This document shows positions 52,642 to 60,900 of a stretch of DNA of 64,000 nt, one piece after another (the first letter of the stretch is position 1; each line of letters opens with the position of its first letter). This stretch comes from Paenibacillus borealis (GTDB lineage: Bacteria > Bacillota > Bacilli > Paenibacillales > Paenibacillaceae). The stretch spans positions 3,596,001-3,660,000 of the forward strand of contig NZ_CP009285.1 in assembly GCF_000758665.1 (NCBI RefSeq), in the 5' to 3' direction. The notes beneath the pieces are model-generated. The model did not search any database. It was not told the origin of the DNA and worked only from the letters and a program-made list of their open reading frames with translations. The position numbers and the translations under genes were made by a program.

Positions 52642-53805
52642 ATGGGAGCCATTACTGAACTTTTCAAAAAGAATATCCGCCAATACGGCATGATCATTGC
52701 CTTGATCTTTATTTCTATCTTCTTTCAAATTATGACGGACGGCATTCTGCTGAAGCCGCTGAACGTAACCAATCTGATTCTGCAGAACAGCTATATTCTG
52801 GTGCTCGCCATCGGGATGGTACTCGTCATTATCACCGGGCACATTGATCTGTCAGTAGGTTCGGTGGCCGCCTTCATCGGCGCACTGTCCGCCATTATGA
52901 TGGTCGATATGGAGATGAATCCTGTACTTGCTGTGATTCTCTCATTGCTCATGGGAGCACTCGTTGGTGCCTGGCAGGGCTTCTGGGTCGCCTATATCAA
53001 AATCCCGGCGTTTATCGTTACCCTGGCGGGGATGCTGCTGTTCCGCGGTTTGACGATGATCGTGCTGAACGGGCAGTCGATAGCGCCTTTTCCCAAGACT
53101 TTTCAGAAGATCAGCTCGGGGTTTATCCCCGATATCGTTAGCGGCAGCTCACTGAATGTGCTTACCCTGGTGATCGGAGTCATCCTGTCCGTTCTGGTTG
53201 TCTACCAGGAATACCGCAGCCGCAAAATCACCCTGAAATACGGCTTCGAACAATCTCCGGTGTGGATATCTGTAGTTAAGGCGGCGGCACTGGTCATTGT
53301 TATCAACCTGTTCACTTATGTCATTGCCCAATACAACGGGATTCCGAACATTCTCGTCATTCTGCTGGTGCTGATCGCGATTTATTCGTTCGTAATGAAC
53401 CATATGACGATGGGACGGCATATCTATGCGCTGGGCGGCAATGAGAAGGCGGCAAGCCTCTCCGGGGTCAAAACCAAGCGTGTCACCTTCTGGGTATTCG
53501 TCAACATGGGTGTGCTGGCCGCGTTGTCCGGTCTGGTGTTCGCTGCACGGCTTAACTCGGCTACACCCAAAGCCGGCACTAACTTCGAGCTGGATGCCAT
53601 TGCCGCCTGCTTCATCGGCGGTGCATCCGCTTCCGGCGGGATCGGGACTGTGGTCGGCGCTATCATCGGCGGTCTGGTCATGGGGGTCATGAACAACGGC
53701 ATGTCGCTCGTCGGCCTCGGTGTTGACTGGCAGCAGGGCATTAAGGGTCTGGTGCTGCTGCTGGCGGTCGGCTTTGATATTTATAATAAGTCGAAGACGG
53801 CTTAG
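52642..53805 (+). CDS. Sugar ABC transporter permease (XylH/GguB type)
   Basis: A 387-residue permease with about ten helices. It has the family segments MVLVIITGHIDLSVGSVAAF and ALGGNEKAASLSGVKTKRV, plus ATPKAGTNFELDAIAACFIGG. It completes the transporter encoded after the sensing genes. Starts 6 bases after the ATPase stop and is followed by a strong terminator. Confidence 0.93.
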   Translation: MGAITELFKKNIRQYGMIIALIFISIFFQIMTDGILLKPLNVTNLILQNSYILVLAIGMVLVIITGHIDLSVGSVAAFIGALSAIMMVDMEMNPVLAVILSLLMGALVGAWQGFWVAYIKIPAFIVTLAGMLLFRGLTMIVLNGQSIAPFPKTFQKISSGFIPDIVSGSSLNVLTLVIGVILSVLVVYQEYRSRKITLKYGFEQSPVWISVVKAAALVIVINLFTYVIAQYNGIPNILVILLVLIAIYSFVMNHMTMGRHIYALGGNEKAASLSGVKTKRVTFWVFVNMGVLAALSGLVFAARLNSATPKAGTNFELDAIAACFIGGASASGGIGTVVGAIIGGLVMGVMNNGMSLVGLGVDWQQGIKGLVLLLAVGFDIYNKSKTA

Positions 53806-53817
53806 GATTGAATTGCC

Positions 53818-53857
53818 GCCGGAATTGCTCCCTGAGAGGGAGCAGTTCCGGCTTTTT
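53818..53857 (+). terminator. Rho-independent terminator of the sugar transporter operon
   Basis: GCCGGAATTGCTCCCT and AGGGAGCAGTTCCGGC pair over 16 bp (one G-T) around a GAG loop, then TTTTTT. Confidence 0.9.
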
Positions 53858-53957
53858 TGACATAAAGATCTCAGGCAACACTTGCGGCATTACGCCCGGC
53901 CATGGATAATAGCATCTAAGGCGAAAAATATTTCATCACTGTGACAGGAGGCCACAG

Positions 53958-54626
53958 ATGCAGATTATTGCCATGCTGACCATGCTGATTGACCACATCG
54001 GCTATATTTTTTTCCCGGGTGAGCTTGCCTGGAGATATGTGGGGAGAATTGCTTTTCCGATTTACTGCTACGCGCTGGTGCAAGGGCATATACATACTTC
54101 ATCGAGACCACGCTATCTGCGGCGGCTGCTGGTGATCGCCCTGCTTGCCCAGATTCCGTACAATTTAGCACTGGATCCAGGGGGCTGGAATGTGGTGTTC
54201 ACCCTCCTGTTGTCGGCGCTTGTACTGACGCTGCTCGATAAGCTGCCGAATCTGTGGGTTGGAATTCCGGTGGTGATTGTTTCTGTGCTGATCATGGATC
54301 ATCTGCCGCTGGACTATAATGCGTACGGGCTGCTTCTGGTACTGATTTTCCGGTATACCCGTTCGTATTGGCTTGTGCTGGCTCATTTTGCGCTGAATGT
54401 ATTTTATCTGTTCTATTACAATTGGCTGGTGCAGATGGCCAGTATTGTGCCTACCATTCTCATTGCGCTGACCCCGGGCTTCTGGATATTGCTGGAGCGG
54501 AGACGGCTGCCGCGCTGGGTCTGGTGGTCATTTTATCCCGCACATTTAGCGGTACTTGCGTTGGTAAAGATTCTCTTTTTCCAAGATTGGGTATCTATAG
54601 AGTGGCGGAGTTTATTTACCTTTTGA
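53958..54626 (+). CDS. TraX family membrane protein
   Basis: A 222-residue membrane protein that opens MQIIAMLTMLIDHIGYIFFPG, the start of TraX-family proteins (TraX acetylates F pilin in E. coli; Bacillota members are chromosomal and lack pilin). About seven hydrophobic segments. AGGAGG upstream. Function here is unknown; an acyltransferase role is an inference. Confidence 0.82.
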   Translation: MQIIAMLTMLIDHIGYIFFPGELAWRYVGRIAFPIYCYALVQGHIHTSSRPRYLRRLLVIALLAQIPYNLALDPGGWNVVFTLLLSALVLTLLDKLPNLWVGIPVVIVSVLIMDHLPLDYNAYGLLLVLIFRYTRSYWLVLAHFALNVFYLFYYNWLVQMASIVPTILIALTPGFWILLERRRLPRWVWWSFYPAHLAVLALVKILFFQDWVSIEWRSLFTF

Positions 54627-54719
54627 AGGAATGATAGATTCTGTCCTCTTCATTTACAAATCCTTCCTCCTTTGAGATGATGGATACGTTACCACATTAT
54701 GAGCTAGAGGAGACATGCT

Positions 54720-56228
54720 ATGAGGAAAATGAAAGCAAGAACCAAATGGATAGTGCCGTTTCTCGCACTGCTGCTGATCCTGGCAGGCTGCCAAACCGTC
54801 GGCGGATTTGATGTCAACAAGGCACTGCTCGGGGATCTCGATGTGAAATCCTCAGAATCAAGTACGACACTTACCTTAAGCGCTGTTCCTGCAGTAGGCA
54901 TCCGTGCGGAGGATCAGGAGATTGTCGATCTTATTAATTCAATATCCCTTACGCTTGGAAGTGTGAAGCTGCAGGACAACGGTAATGTCTCGGCATCAGG
55001 AATTGTGGGATACAAACAGCTCAAAATTCCGTTCTCCTTCTATGTGGATCAAGCTAATATTGTGTTTACCGCGGAAGGGGCCAAGCAGCCGTTCTACTTC
55101 CCTATCCAGGGGTATGAAGATACCCTCGGCATAGAAGGTCTGGATCAGACGAAGACACTGGAGCTTTCCAAGCTGATCTCCCAGTTCGTGGTTAAGAACC
55201 TGCCGAATCCTGGAGCAATTACGGTTGCCTCCGTATCGGAATCTGTATATGGCCAGCAGACGAGCTTGACGAAGCTACATACCGAAATTACGGGTGAAGA
55301 GCTTCCGGTGCTGCTGAAGAGCTTCCTGAGATCTATCTCCAAAGACACTGAAGGCTTCACTGCCCTGATCAGCGGCCTCTATGATTATCTGTATCCGCTG
55401 CTGGAGGCTTCAGGTGAAGATCTGAACAGTCTTGGCTTCGGGGAGATCCCGCTGGATGACAAAGAAGGCGTAGTCACTGTAGCGCATGATGCTGCCAAGC
55501 TGGCAGTGGATGCTCTCCTGCTGGTCTACGACAAGCAGCTCGAGAGTCTCTATGAGAGCACACCTGAACTGAAGACTGTTCTCGGCAAAGATACGAAGCT
55601 GACCGTGGACCTGTTCGTGGACAGCGGTTTCCATGTCCGTAAGCAGAACATTGACCTGAATGTTGCTCTTCCGGCCAGTGAGGATCTGCCGCTGCAGAGT
55701 ATCAACGTGAAGCTGGTTTCAGAGACCTGGAATGTGAACGGTCCTGTAACGGCTGATCCGATCAGCACAACGGGCGGCATTGATTTCTCGTCAGCGCAGC
55801 TCACTCCGGGTGAGACGCTGAGAAGCTTTGAACAAGGTTCTGCGGTCTATAACCTGCTCAAGGATGATATGGGAATTACGTCCAAGAGCCTGATGATCGC
55901 ACCGGATGATGATTACTATTATCCTATCGTGGACAACGGCACAACGTATGTTCCGCTGCGTTATATTGCAGAGGACCTGGATGCAACAGTAGAGTGGGAT
56001 GCAGCTAATCGCGCGATTAATGTAACCGATGATGTCTACGGCGATCTGCTGGTATTCAAAATCGGCTCCGCGCAGGCACAGATTGCCGGCACTACCGTTA
56101 AGCTTCCACAACCTGTATTCGTGGATGAATACGGTGATGCCTATGTGCCGCTGCGTGTTCTGGCACAAGGTCTCCATGCTACCGTTGAAGTGGATGAAGA
56201 CGGATATATCTGGATTGACCGTCCGTAA
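54720..56228 (+). CDS. Surface lipoprotein with copper amine oxidase N-terminal domain
   Basis: A 502-residue lipoprotein, lipobox LAGC with Cys24. Residues about 45-375 form a repetitive beta-rich region without a family I recognise; the last 110 residues hold two copies of the Cu_amine_oxidN1-like module (VPLRYIAEDLDATVEWD and VPLRVLAQGLHATVEVD). Such modules, common in Paenibacillus surface proteins, are thought to bind the cell wall or copper. A GAGGAGA site precedes the ATG. Single gene with a terminator. Confidence 0.85.
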   Translation: MRKMKARTKWIVPFLALLLILAGCQTVGGFDVNKALLGDLDVKSSESSTTLTLSAVPAVGIRAEDQEIVDLINSISLTLGSVKLQDNGNVSASGIVGYKQLKIPFSFYVDQANIVFTAEGAKQPFYFPIQGYEDTLGIEGLDQTKTLELSKLISQFVVKNLPNPGAITVASVSESVYGQQTSLTKLHTEITGEELPVLLKSFLRSISKDTEGFTALISGLYDYLYPLLEASGEDLNSLGFGEIPLDDKEGVVTVAHDAAKLAVDALLLVYDKQLESLYESTPELKTVLGKDTKLTVDLFVDSGFHVRKQNIDLNVALPASEDLPLQSINVKLVSETWNVNGPVTADPISTTGGIDFSSAQLTPGETLRSFEQGSAVYNLLKDDMGITSKSLMIAPDDDYYYPIVDNGTTYVPLRYIAEDLDATVEWDAANRAINVTDDVYGDLLVFKIGSAQAQIAGTTVKLPQPVFVDEYGDAYVPLRVLAQGLHATVEVDEDGYIWIDRP

Positions 56229-56251
56229 GGTTTAAAGAGGTAAGCATGAAG

Positions 56252-56290
56252 CCGGAACCCCTGAGAAATTGGGTGGTTCCGGTTTTTTTT
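56252..56290 (+). terminator. Terminator after the lipoprotein gene
   Basis: CCGGAACC (56252-56259) and GGTTCCGG (56275-56282) close a loop that starts CCTGAG, followed by TTTTTTTT. The terminator at 56655 has the same CCTGAG loop start. Confidence 0.85.
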
Positions 56291-56354
56291 ATATTCAGGT
56301 ATAGTGAAATTAAAGAAAAGGATAAAATTTCAGGTAAATGAAAGGGCGGCTAGG

Positions 56355-56630
56355 ATGCAGCGGATCATTCTAATCTACAAACAATTCTTAACAGAACCTC
56401 TGTGGTTTAAGATTCTTATTATTACCACATTGCTTGCGGCCGTTATATTTAGCAGCTCCTCTTTTCCGCAAAATGGTTATTATCAGCTGATCTCTAAATT
56501 AGCAGCAGCAATCTTTTTTACGGCCTATGGCGTTAATTTCCGTTCAAACACCCGGGTTTCTGCTGTTTTTTTTGTAATGGCGGCGGTTTGCATTTTGCTG
56601 TCCTGGAATATCTGGAAGGGCCATCTGTAA
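56355..56630 (+). CDS. Small hypothetical membrane protein
   Basis: A 91-residue protein with three hydrophobic segments (LWFKILIITTLLAAVIFSS; ISKLAAAIFFTAYGV; VSAVFFVMAAVCILLSW). The ATG at 56355 follows AAAGGG by 8 bases; the frame begins at GTG 56304 inside the preceding terminator region, which is less likely. No known family. Confidence 0.6.
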   Translation: MQRIILIYKQFLTEPLWFKILIITTLLAAVIFSSSSFPQNGYYQLISKLAAAIFFTAYGVNFRSNTRVSAVFFVMAAVCILLSWNIWKGHL

Positions 56631-56654
56631 GCTAAGCAGAATTTGAAATACAAC

Positions 56655-56694
56655 AGCCGAAACCCCTGAGCGATTGATTGGTTTCGGCTTTTTG
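56655..56694 (+). terminator. Terminator after the small membrane protein gene
   Basis: AGCCGAAACC (56655-56664) and GGTTTCGGCT (56680-56689), loop starting CCTGAG, then TTTTGG. Confidence 0.75.
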
Positions 56695-56743
56695 GCCTGT
56701 CTATTAACCCGAAATACACTGAAATGAACGAACCTACAATATC

Positions 56744-56790
56744 TTGACAGGAAAGGTTTATTGCAATAGACTTACCGGTAAGAGGTCTAT
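56744..56790 (+). promoter_or_regulatory. Promoter with overlapping operator for the BlaI-type repressor
   Basis: TTGACA at 56744-56749 and TAGACT at 56767-56772 with exact 17-base spacing form a sigma-A promoter. Over the -10 lies a compound palindrome: ATAGAC (56766-56771) and GTCTAT (56785-56790) flank the perfect 12-bp palindrome CTTACCGGTAAG (56771-56782). A repressor bound there would block RNA polymerase, matching the autoregulation known for BlaI/MecI. Confidence 0.75.
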
Positions 56791-56818
56791 TTCATTAAAC
56801 CTATGAGGAGTGAGCAGG

Positions 56819-57178
56819 ATGGAATCCTACAAATTATTCGATGCCGAATATAAATTCGCTTGCCTGGTCTGGGACAATGAGCCCGTTAATTCAACAGAGC
56901 TGGTGAAGTTAAGCCTGACTAAGCTGGGCTGGAAGAAGTCCACGACTTATACGGTACTAAGAAAGCTGTGCGAGCGGGGAATCCTCAGGAATGAAGGGGC
57001 AACTGTGACTGCCATCGTCCCAAAATCAGAGGCACAGCGATACGAGAGCCAGACGGTAATAGATAAAGCTTTTGACGGGTCGTTGCCGCAATTTCTGACC
57101 GCCTTTCTGGGAGACAAGAAGTTGTCTGCGAAGGAGGCGGCGGAGCTGAAGAAGATTATAGAGGAGGCGACCCAATGA
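56819..57178 (+). CDS. BlaI/MecI/CopY family transcriptional repressor
   Basis: A 119-residue winged-helix repressor (KKSTTYTVLRKLCERG is the recognition-helix region) that in this family dimerises on palindromic operators and is inactivated when the partner M56 protease senses a signal. The stop overlaps the protease start by 4 bases (ATGA). ATG at 56819 has GAGGAG 8 bases upstream, preferred to GTG at 56810. The operator above it argues for autoregulation. Confidence 0.92.
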   Translation: MESYKLFDAEYKFACLVWDNEPVNSTELVKLSLTKLGWKKSTTYTVLRKLCERGILRNEGATVTAIVPKSEAQRYESQTVIDKAFDGSLPQFLTAFLGDKKLSAKEAAELKKIIEEATQ

Positions 57179-58671
57179 TAACTCTGTTAGTCAGTATCCT
57201 GAACATGAGCATTACGGCAAGTTACGTGGCAGTAGAGGTGATCCTGGCGAGAGTTCTTCTGCGGCGCGCTCCCAGAATCTTCTCCTATCTCCTGTGGCCG
57301 GCTGTAATGATCAGACTGGCCATCCCTGTCAGCTTCACTTCAAGCTTCAGTCTATTGCAGCTCGTCCAGCCTGAGGGCCAAGGCGGCACAGGTGCAATTG
57401 AATTCGTACCACACAATATTGGAACGCAGCTGCAGCCTGCTGTAGACCCTGGAATAAGCAGCGCAGGAAGCTTTATAAATAGCTTTCTTCCATCCGCTGC
57501 TCCGGCAGCCAGTGCTAATCCTATGCAATTCATTCTATGGGCAGGAAGCATAATCTGGCTGACAGGTGCTGCTGTACTCCTTCTGTACAGTGTTATCTCT
57601 TATTTGAGAATACTTCGCAGAGTCCGTACGGCAACCCTCGTTATGGATAATATCTATGAAACGGATCAGATCACTACACCCTTCGTCTGCGGGTTCGTGA
57701 AGCCGAGGATCTATCTTCCGGTTGGAATAGGGGCCCACGAGCTGTCCTATATCGTACTGCATGAGCAGACTCATATCAGCAGACGGGATTATCTGATTAA
57801 GCCGCTAATGTACCTGCTGGTGATTATCCATTGGTTTAATCCGCTGATGTGCCTGTCTTATGCACTTATGAGTATGGATATGGAGATGTCCTGTGATGAA
57901 ACGGTCGTCAAGAAGCTGGGCCCGCAAATTAAAGCAAGCTACTCGGGCTCCCTGCTTGCTCACTCCATCCGCCGGAGCGGGTTATTCACCGGCAGTCCGC
58001 TAGCTTTTGGAGAGAGTAGTGTGAAGGCCAGAATTAAGAATATTCTCGCATATCGTCAGCCCAATTCCGGGGTGGTTGCAGGCTCTATACTTGTGATTGT
58101 TACGCTGATAGTAGGATGTACCGCCAATCCTAAGCCGGTGCTGAATTCACCGCAATCGCTTTATTCCGGTTATGCGGTGGATCAGCTTATGGAGAGCAAG
58201 ACAAACTTTGTGGGGGATAATAGCAAGGTGGTTGCGCTTATTGGTGAAATGCCATTGCCGGCAGGTTTGGAAGGCGCAGGAATCGAGCTGAAAACAGGCT
58301 CCCGCCCTTATGAATTAACGATCAATTACTCCATGAAGGATGCTCCCGGAATGATGAAGGATGGGGCAATAAGTATGGAGATTTTTTACCGGAATTCGAT
58401 TCTGCTCTTCAGCCTGATTGATAACGTTGACAGTATAATCAATGTGATTGCTGACCACACAGGACAATATGAGGGTGTCACCGCTTCTTATACCTTTACA
58501 AGAGAGCAGGTGGAAGAGCAACTCGGAGAGGATGCACGGCTGTATGCTGCAGATGAAGCGGGCCTGCGTCAGCTGATTGACCGGTTGGAGAGTTTATCTG
58601 TTTTCGATTTAGGAGCTAGAAGCGAAACCAAGGACATCTTTGCGTCAGAACCGGCCAACCGCGACAATTAG
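57175..58671 (+). CDS. BlaR1-like M56 metalloprotease sensor with DUF4825-like C-terminal domain
   Basis: A 498-residue membrane protease. Membrane helices at about 5-25, 35-55, 120-145 and 298-315 surround the zinc site HEQTH at residues 196-200. Instead of the penicillin-binding sensor of BlaR1, the outer region (from about 330) begins GYAVDQLMESKTNFVGDNSK and matches the DUF4825 pattern, so the signal is not obviously a beta-lactam. It should cleave or trigger loss of the neighbouring repressor. The 3' end overlaps the convergent DoxX gene by 27 bases. Confidence 0.88.
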   Translation: MITLLVSILNMSITASYVAVEVILARVLLRRAPRIFSYLLWPAVMIRLAIPVSFTSSFSLLQLVQPEGQGGTGAIEFVPHNIGTQLQPAVDPGISSAGSFINSFLPSAAPAASANPMQFILWAGSIIWLTGAAVLLLYSVISYLRILRRVRTATLVMDNIYETDQITTPFVCGFVKPRIYLPVGIGAHELSYIVLHEQTHISRRDYLIKPLMYLLVIIHWFNPLMCLSYALMSMDMEMSCDETVVKKLGPQIKASYSGSLLAHSIRRSGLFTGSPLAFGESSVKARIKNILAYRQPNSGVVAGSILVIVTLIVGCTANPKPVLNSPQSLYSGYAVDQLMESKTNFVGDNSKVVALIGEMPLPAGLEGAGIELKTGSRPYELTINYSMKDAPGMMKDGAISMEIFYRNSILLFSLIDNVDSIINVIADHTGQYEGVTASYTFTREQVEEQLGEDARLYAADEAGLRQLIDRLESLSVFDLGARSETKDIFASEPANRDN

Positions 58672-58998
58672 AGCTAACACGATAAAGACGATGTTAACGC
58701 CGATTTCCCGGTATTCCTTACGCTTAATGTGGAAAATAGCACCCCCAAGGACGATCACCGTAAGCGCGGCTGCGGCAACCGGCGTTAACACTGGTACTGT
58801 ATTCAGTGCATAAGGAAGGATCATTCCAAGTGCCCCCAATAGTTCGGCTGCCCCTATAAAGATCACTAATGCCTCGGGAACATCCGATACCCATCCCCAG
58901 GATTGTTTCGCCTGCCCGTACCTGAATGCCTTGAGCCAGCCTGAATATACAAAACCTGCTGCTGCTATTCCCTGTACAATCCACAATGCAATATTCAT
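58645..58998 (-). CDS. DoxX-like family membrane protein
   Basis: A 117-residue protein with four helices (IALWIVQGIAAAGFVYSGWLKAF; ALVIFIGAAELLGALGMILP; AAALTVIVLGGAIFH; VFIVLALIVAVGRF), a typical DoxX_2 layout. DoxX-type proteins are linked to redox and electrophile stress. It is divergent from an HxlR-type regulator, a common pairing in Bacillus. GGAGG lies upstream of ATG. Confidence 0.88.
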   Translation of the reverse strand: MNIALWIVQGIAAAGFVYSGWLKAFRYGQAKQSWGWVSDVPEALVIFIGAAELLGALGMILPYALNTVPVLTPVAAAALTVIVLGGAIFHIKRKEYREIGVNIVFIVLALIVAVGRF

Positions 58999-59015
58999 GA
59001 AATGACTCCTCCAGA

Positions 59016-59108
59016 TTACTTATTTGCCGTTCGTTACTGGTATAATAGCCCCATTGAAGCAGTACGCGAAAGTAGGCACTTTTAATAAACATAGTGAAGA
59101 ATAAGTAA
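59016..59108. promoter_or_regulatory. Mirrored half-sites between doxX and the HxlR-type gene, with a promoter
   Basis: TTACTTATT (59016-59024) and AATAAGTAA (59100-59108) are exact 9-bp inverted repeats, one by each gene. They resemble the TTACTTA/TAAGTAA halves bound by YodB/CatR-type HxlR regulators. An extended -10, TGGTATAAT (59038-59046), serves the plus-strand gene; its -35 would fall on the first half-site. Confidence 0.55.
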
Positions 59109-59136
59109 CCATACGCAGGATAAGGAGCTGGAGGCT

Positions 59137-59460
59137 ATGGAATCGTATTGTAAGTTTGAGTCGGCACTGGACATTCTGATCGGGAAATGGAAGCCTGTTA
59201 TCCTGTTGCAGCTAATTAACAAAGGCACCATGCGATTCGGAGAACTGCAGAAATCCATTCCGGATATTAACAAGAAGATGCTCACCCAGCAATTAAGGGA
59301 GCTTGAGTATAACGATATTGTGCACCGCGAAGTGTACAATCAGATTCCGCCAAAGGTTGAATATTCAATCTCAGAATACGGGAAAGGGCTAAGCTCTGTG
59401 CTGCAGGTATTGAATGACTGGGGAGTTTCTCATATTGAGCATATGAAGAAGAAACCGTAG
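59137..59460 (+). CDS. HxlR-family winged-helix transcriptional regulator
   Basis: A 107-residue regulator with CKFESALDILIGKWKPVIL, MRFGELQKSIPDINKKMLTQQL and DIVHREVYNQIPPKVEYSI, the HxlR core. The cysteine near the N-terminus (Cys5 of MESYC) lies where YodB and HypR carry their redox-sensing cysteine. The neighbour is DoxX, so an electrophile/oxidant response is inferred. GGAGCTGGAGG precedes the ATG. Confidence 0.9.
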   Translation: MESYCKFESALDILIGKWKPVILLQLINKGTMRFGELQKSIPDINKKMLTQQLRELEYNDIVHREVYNQIPPKVEYSISEYGKGLSSVLQVLNDWGVSHIEHMKKKP

Positions 59461-59578
59461 TACCTGATGGAGGCTAATGATCTGCCATAGCTTTGCTTAT
59501 TGATGTACAATCATAATCATTAATCTATGGAGCCAATCCGTTTATGTTATACAGTTTAATCTCAGAGGAGCAGTGTAT

Positions 59579-60790
59579 ATGCAAACGGATGAGCAGGGGT
59601 GGGAAAATAATCAGAAGCGAAGGGCTGGAGTCCTTTTTGAAGTGCTGCTTGTATCTACTAAATTGGGTTTTACTTCGTTTGGAGGACCGGTTGCTCACCT
59701 GGGTTACTTTCACAATGAATATGTACGCCGCCGGAAATGGATGGATGAAGGGAGTTACGCTGATCTGGTGGCTCTTTGCCAGTTTCTCCCTGGTCCGGCG
59801 AGCAGCCAGGTTGGAATCGGCATCGGTGTTGTAAGAGCGGGTTTACTGGGAGGTATAGTTGCATGGCTAGGCTTTACTTTACCTTCTGTCATTGCACTGG
59901 TTGCGTTTGCCTTTTTGCTTCAAGGCTATGATATAGGCTATGCAGGCTGGATTCATGGACTGAAGATTGTTGCTGTAGCGATTGTTGCCCATGCGGTGCT
60001 TGGTATGGGGCAAAAGCTGACACCTGACCGGGATAGAGTAACCATCGCTGTTATTGGAGCAGCCGTTACATTGTCTTGGCAGACGGCCTACAGTCAGGTG
60101 CTTACGATTGCGGCAGCTGGCTTAGTTGGTGTATGGCTTTATCGTAAAAATGCTGCGGTTGGCACAGCAAATCTTCACATTTCAATCAGCCGATCCTTTG
60201 GTATGGTCTGTTTAGGATTATTTTTTGGTCTGCTGGTAGCTCTCCCATTACTCCGAGGGACAGCAGAAGCGGGAGCGTTAGCGATATTTGACAGCTTTTA
60301 TCGTTCAGGCTCTTTGGTATTCGGCGGCGGACATGTCGTGCTTCCGCTTCTGGAAAGAGAGGTAGTCCCAACAGGCTGGGTTAGCCAGGCAGATTTCCTG
60401 GCAGGATATGGAGCCACACAGGCGGTTCCGGGTCCGTTATTCACATTTGCCGGTTACCTAGGGGCAATGACCGGAGGTGTCTCCGGGGCAATGATTGCCA
60501 CCTTCGCCATTTTCCTGCCTGCCTTTCTTCTTGTCATCGGCGCACTCCCTTTTTGGAACAGCTTAAGAAAAAATCCAAAAATTCAAGGAGCCCTGATCGG
60601 GATTAATGCAGCTGTAGTTGGAATTTTACTTGCTGCCTTGTATGATCCCCTGTGGACTACCGCTATTTTGGAGCCGATGGATTTTGCCCTGGCCGTCATT
60701 CTATTTATTATGCTGGTTTTCTGGAAGCTTCCGCCCTGGGTGGTAGTTGTAGCTGGGGCAGCGGGCGGAATGCTGCTGGGAGTATTCTAA
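59579..60790 (+). CDS. chrA: Chromate transporter (two-domain CHR family)
   Basis: A 403-residue long-chain CHR protein made of two homologous halves. Half 1 has FGGPVAHLGYFHNEYV and LCQFLPGPASSQVG; half 2 has FGGGHVVLPLLEREVV and AVPGPLFTFAGYLG. About ten helices. Members export chromate or take part in sulfate/oxyanion exchange. ATG at 59579 has AGAGGAG 8 bases upstream, preferred to GTG at 59573. Confidence 0.92.
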   Translation: MQTDEQGWENNQKRRAGVLFEVLLVSTKLGFTSFGGPVAHLGYFHNEYVRRRKWMDEGSYADLVALCQFLPGPASSQVGIGIGVVRAGLLGGIVAWLGFTLPSVIALVAFAFLLQGYDIGYAGWIHGLKIVAVAIVAHAVLGMGQKLTPDRDRVTIAVIGAAVTLSWQTAYSQVLTIAAAGLVGVWLYRKNAAVGTANLHISISRSFGMVCLGLFFGLLVALPLLRGTAEAGALAIFDSFYRSGSLVFGGGHVVLPLLEREVVPTGWVSQADFLAGYGATQAVPGPLFTFAGYLGAMTGGVSGAMIATFAIFLPAFLLVIGALPFWNSLRKNPKIQGALIGINAAVVGILLAALYDPLWTTAILEPMDFALAVILFIMLVFWKLPPWVVVVAGAAGGMLLGVF

Positions 60791-60842
60791 CACTTGGCTA
60801 TAACAAATAATTATAACCAATCATAACGGATGGGTAGAACGG

Positions 60843-60878
60843 TATAGCAGACCTTCTATGCTATATTGTTTGTATAAT
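60843..60878 (+). promoter_or_regulatory. Promoter with inverted repeat before the methionine synthase-like gene
   Basis: TATAGCA (60843-60849) and TGCTATA (60859-60865) are exact 7-bp inverted repeats, 9 bases apart. TATAAT follows at 60873-60878; the -35 region falls inside the repeat and is not a consensus one. A LysR-type methionine/sulfur regulator is a reasonable guess. Confidence 0.45.
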
Positions 60879-60900
60879 TATTCAGCGAGGAGATTATCTA

